Shown: positions 61,475 through 64,000 of the stretch, piece by piece
Layout: each line of letters opens with the position of its first letter
Position numbering within the stretch: position 1 is the first letter of the stretch
Assembly (NCBI GenBank): GCA_947501625.1
Contig: CANMWN010000001.1
Span: forward strand, 248,001 to 312,000
Reading direction: 5' to 3'
From: an uncultured Flavobacteriaceae bacterium
GTDB taxonomy: Bacteria > Bacteroidota > Bacteroidia > Flavobacteriales > Flavobacteriaceae
DNA: 64,000 nucleotides
Notes under the pieces: model-generated
What the model was told of the DNA's origin: nothing
The model's input: the letters and a program-made list of their open reading frames with translations, nothing else
Database searches by the model: none
Position numbers and translations under genes: made by a program

Positions 61475-62758
61475 ATGTCAAGAATAGAATTTAAAATGCC
61501 CAAATTGGGTGAAAGTATTACTGAAGCTGCCATCATCACATGGTTCAAAAATGTGGGTGATACCATTGAAAAAGATGAAATGTTACTAGAAGTTGCTACA
61601 GATAAAGTAGATTCTGAAGTTCCTTCAACTGCGTCTGGAACTATTGAAGAAATTCTTTTTCAGGCAAATGAAGTTATTAATATTGGTGATACTATTGCTA
61701 TTATCAATTCAGATGGAAATACTTCAAAATCTGTAAAGAAAGATTCAAAATCTGAAATAAAAACAGAGAAAAAAGAAATAAAACAAAAGAAATCTAGTCC
61801 TAAAAAGTTAGTTGCAGCAAAACAAAACAACAATACTTTCTTTTCGCCTTTAATTGTTTCGATAGCCAAGGAACATCATATTAGTTATGAAGAACTGGCT
61901 CGAATTCCTGCTTCAGGAAATGAGGGGCGACTTCAAAAAAGTGATATCTTTAAATATATTGAAGATGGGAGACCATTTCAGTTTGTTCAACCAACTATTG
62001 AACACGATCCTACTGCTTATAGAATTCCTCAATTAAAACTAGATAAAGGAACAGGTGAGATTGTAAAAATGGATAGAATGCGCAAAATGATTGCTGATCA
62101 TATGGTGTATTCTAAACACACTTCACCTCATGTTACTGCATATGTAGAAGCAGACCTGACTGAACTTGTAAACTGGAGAAATCAAAATAAAATTCCATTT
62201 CAAGAAAAGTATAATTGCAAATTAACGTTTACACCATTATTTGTTGAGGCTGTTGCAAAAGCAGTCAAAGATTTTCCAATGATAAATGTATCTATTGATG
62301 AAGATAATATCATAGTGAAAAAAGACATCAATATAGGAATGGCAACTGCTTTGTCTTCAGGAAATTTAATTGTTCCTGTTGTTAAAAGTGCAGATTCGAA
62401 AAACCTTCATGAATTGGCATTAAGCGTAAACGAACTTGCTGGAAAAGCAAGAGAAAACAATTTAAATGCCGATGATATTCAAGGAAGTACATTCACAATT
62501 TCTAATGTTGGAACATTTGGAAGTCTAATGGGAACACCAATTATCAACCAACCAGAAGTAGCAATTTTAGCACTAGGAATTATTAAAAAAAGAGCAGAAG
62601 TATTAGAAACAGAAAACGGCGATGAAATAGCAATAAGAAGCATGATGTACTTATCACTATCCTTTGACCATAGAGCCGTCGATGGATATTTAGGAGGCTC
62701 ATTCTTAAGAAGAGTCGCAGATTATTTAGAACAATTTGATACAAAAAGAACCATATAA
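61475..62758 (+). CDS. dihydrolipoamide acyltransferase (E2) of a branched-chain 2-oxoacid dehydrogenase complex
   Basis: 427 residues: one lipoyl domain (EVATDKVDSEVPS, lipoylated Lys44), a Lys/Ser-rich linker (about 85-120), an E1/E3-binding domain (SYEELARIPASGNEGRLQKSDIFKY) and the catalytic core with SFDHRAVDGYLG (His399 and Asp). Together with the aminotransferase and E1 genes that follow, this points to oxidation of branched-chain 2-oxo acids rather than pyruvate or 2-oxoglutarate. 8 nt after paaY, so it may be read through from the paa operon. Confidence 0.9.
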   Translation: MSRIEFKMPKLGESITEAAIITWFKNVGDTIEKDEMLLEVATDKVDSEVPSTASGTIEEILFQANEVINIGDTIAIINSDGNTSKSVKKDSKSEIKTEKKEIKQKKSSPKKLVAAKQNNNTFFSPLIVSIAKEHHISYEELARIPASGNEGRLQKSDIFKYIEDGRPFQFVQPTIEHDPTAYRIPQLKLDKGTGEIVKMDRMRKMIADHMVYSKHTSPHVTAYVEADLTELVNWRNQNKIPFQEKYNCKLTFTPLFVEAVAKAVKDFPMINVSIDEDNIIVKKDINIGMATALSSGNLIVPVVKSADSKNLHELALSVNELAGKARENNLNADDIQGSTFTISNVGTFGSLMGTPIINQPEVAILALGIIKKRAEVLETENGDEIAIRSMMYLSLSFDHRAVDGYLGGSFLRRVADYLEQFDTKRTI

Positions 62759-62762
62759 TAAC

Positions 62763-63830
62763 ATGTCACATAACATTCATATCACTAAAACAAACAAGTC
62801 AAAAGTTTCAACAATTGACTTTAATAATATTCCACTTGGTACCACTTTTACAGATCATATGTTTATCTGTGATTATGAAAATGGAGTATGGACCAATCCA
62901 AGAATTGAACCTTTAGCATTAATCCCAACCCATCCTGCAGCCATGGCATTGCATTATGGTCAAGCGATTTTTGAAGGAATGAAAGCAACTGTTGATACAG
63001 ATGGAAACCCTATGCTTTTCAGACCAGAAAAAAATGCTGCAAGATTAAATTTTAGTGCAGATAGAATGGGAATGCCACATTTTTCTGAAGATTTATTTGT
63101 AGAAGGATTAAAACAATTAGTAGCCTTAGAACAAAATTGGATTCCGTCTAAAGATGGAAGTGCTTTATATTTAAGACCTTTTATGTATGCTGATGAGCCT
63201 TTCATAGGCATGCGTGCAGCAACGCACTTTAAATTTATAATTATGGCTTCTCCTTCAGGTCCGTTTTTTAGTAAACGTATTAAGTTATGGGCCGAAAATA
63301 AATATATACGCGCTGCTTCCGGAGGCACAGGAGAGGCTAAAGCTGCAGGGAATTATGCTGCAGCCATAAGACCAACAGAATATGCTAAAGCAAAAGGTTA
63401 TGATCAAGTGCTTTGGTTAGATGCTGTTGAACATAATTATATTCAAGAAGTTGGAACGATGAATATCTTCTTTAAAGTAGATGGAAAATTCATAACACCA
63501 AAACGTGATGGTTCAATTTTAGATGGTATTACAAGAATGAGTGTCATGGATATTTTAAGAGATAAAGGCTATGAGGTAACTGAAAGAGCAATAACTATAC
63601 AAGAAATTAGAGACGCTTCATTAGATGGCACATTAGAAGAAGCTTTTGGAACCGGAACTGCTGTAGGAATTGCTTACATTCAAGAAATTGCGATGGGAGA
63701 GAAGACAATTCATGTATCCAATGAAAGTCCTGTTGGACTTGAAATAAACAACACACTTAATGACATTAAAACAGGAAAAATTGAAGATAAATTCAATTGG
63801 ATGGTGAAAATTGAAAAAGAATTGGTCTAA
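62763..63830 (+). CDS. ilvE: branched-chain amino acid aminotransferase
   Basis: 355 residues from the ATG at 62763 (MSHNIHITK); an in-frame TTG at 62736 would overlap the E2 gene and is not preferred. A class IV PLP fold with YGQAIFEGMKA, RPEKNAARLN, the Schiff-base Lys in GEAKAAGNYA and VGTMNIFFKVDG. It interconverts Leu, Ile and Val with their 2-oxo acids using 2-oxoglutarate. The position between E2 and E1 suggests a catabolic role supplying substrate to the dehydrogenase complex. Confidence 0.93.
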   Translation: MSHNIHITKTNKSKVSTIDFNNIPLGTTFTDHMFICDYENGVWTNPRIEPLALIPTHPAAMALHYGQAIFEGMKATVDTDGNPMLFRPEKNAARLNFSADRMGMPHFSEDLFVEGLKQLVALEQNWIPSKDGSALYLRPFMYADEPFIGMRAATHFKFIIMASPSGPFFSKRIKLWAENKYIRAASGGTGEAKAAGNYAAAIRPTEYAKAKGYDQVLWLDAVEHNYIQEVGTMNIFFKVDGKFITPKRDGSILDGITRMSVMDILRDKGYEVTERAITIQEIRDASLDGTLEEAFGTGTAVGIAYIQEIAMGEKTIHVSNESPVGLEINNTLNDIKTGKIEDKFNWMVKIEKELV

Positions 63831-64000
63831 ATGAATAAAGAGATTCTAAAAAAAGGTTTTTATAACCTTTGCACGGCTAAATACATGACTGAATTGTATG
63901 AAGCCAATTTTAAACAGGTTTCAAAATATGTTCATGCAACATCTAGAGGTCATGAGGCAATCCAAACTGCTCTTGGGATGCAATTACTTCCTCAAGATTA
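63831..64000 (+). CDS. 2-oxoacid dehydrogenase E1 component (partial, 5' end only)
   Basis: The first 56 codons of a frame that runs off the window, beginning directly after the ilvE stop. The sequence (LKKGFYNLCTAKYMTELYEANFKQ, then KYVHATSRGHEAIQTALGMQL) matches the start of thiamine-diphosphate-dependent E1 subunits, in particular the SRGHEA motif near the cofactor site. In Bacteroidota this is often a single fused alpha/beta chain of about 650-690 residues, but that cannot be checked here. It completes the E2-BCAT-E1 set for branched-chain oxo acid oxidation. Confidence 0.85.
   Translation, partial: MNKEILKKGFYNLCTAKYMTELYEANFKQVSKYVHATSRGHEAIQTALGMQLLPQD

Overview
This is an AT-rich stretch of a Flavobacteriaceae-like (Bacteroidota) chromosome. 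The lineage is suggested by several -7 promoter boxes of the form TAnnTTTG, A-rich leaders instead of Shine-Dalgarno sites, many secreted lipoproteins, a GSCFA protein, a LemA/TPM cluster and a Bacteroidota-style phenylacetate (paa) operon. Genus cannot be read from the sequence.

Layout. (1) 1-15.5 kb is mostly secreted or surface hydrolases: a TolB-like propeller (cut by the window edge), an S41 peptidase, a retropepsin-like protein, four beta-lactamase-fold (S12-like) proteins of which one has lost its catalytic motifs, two lectin-like proteins with a DoxX membrane protein, an M23 peptidase, a truncated GNAT gene and an ORF remnant. (2) 15.7-17.6 kb holds a LytS/LytTR two-component pair. 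(3) 17.6-20.5 kb is an accessory patch: a decayed IS1-type transposase with a foreign tail, a non-coding stretch with inverted repeats, an unknown gene, and a tyrosine integrase lying directly behind an initiator tRNA-Met gene. (4) 20.5-31.8 kb is core genome: era, der, the M23-MerR-LemA-TPM-TPM-membrane-PqqB-like run, alaS and a GSCFA gene. (5) 31.8-45.7 kb is an unusual block: small lipoproteins, a PQQ-type propeller protein, three secreted MORN proteins carrying a repeated Cys pair, a YwqK-type repeat protein, two paralogous 3-TM proteins, and a TPR histidine kinase with a NarL/LuxR-type regulator. (6) 45.8-49.1 kb: an RND/MMPL exporter, a rhodanese and a TetR regulator. (7) 49.1-61.5 kb: the paa operon in the order E-A-B-C-D-G-H-I-x-J-x-Z-F-Y, where x are two inserted genes (a DUF6090-like protein and a GIY-YIG nuclease-like protein). 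It is followed by a 2-oxoacid dehydrogenase E2, a branched-chain aminotransferase and the start of an E1 gene.

Best candidate for an undescribed system. In the 31.8-45.7 kb block I find three copies of an inverted repeat, AATACG-N8-CGTAT(T/A), each exactly 21 nt upstream of a -7-like box (nAnnTTTG). They lie in front of the lipoprotein gene at 31911, the lipoprotein/propeller pair at 32699 and the response regulator at 39790. This geometry suggests an autoregulated activator regulon controlled by the TPR kinase/NarL-type regulator, whose outputs are the envelope proteins of the block.

The paa operon is preceded by a near-perfect 56-bp palindrome that contains the likely promoter and operator and ends on the start codon of paaE. 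Its gene junctions carry five short ATTCCTGC-type hairpins, one of which supplies the stop codon of the thiolase gene; two of them bracket the GIY-YIG gene.
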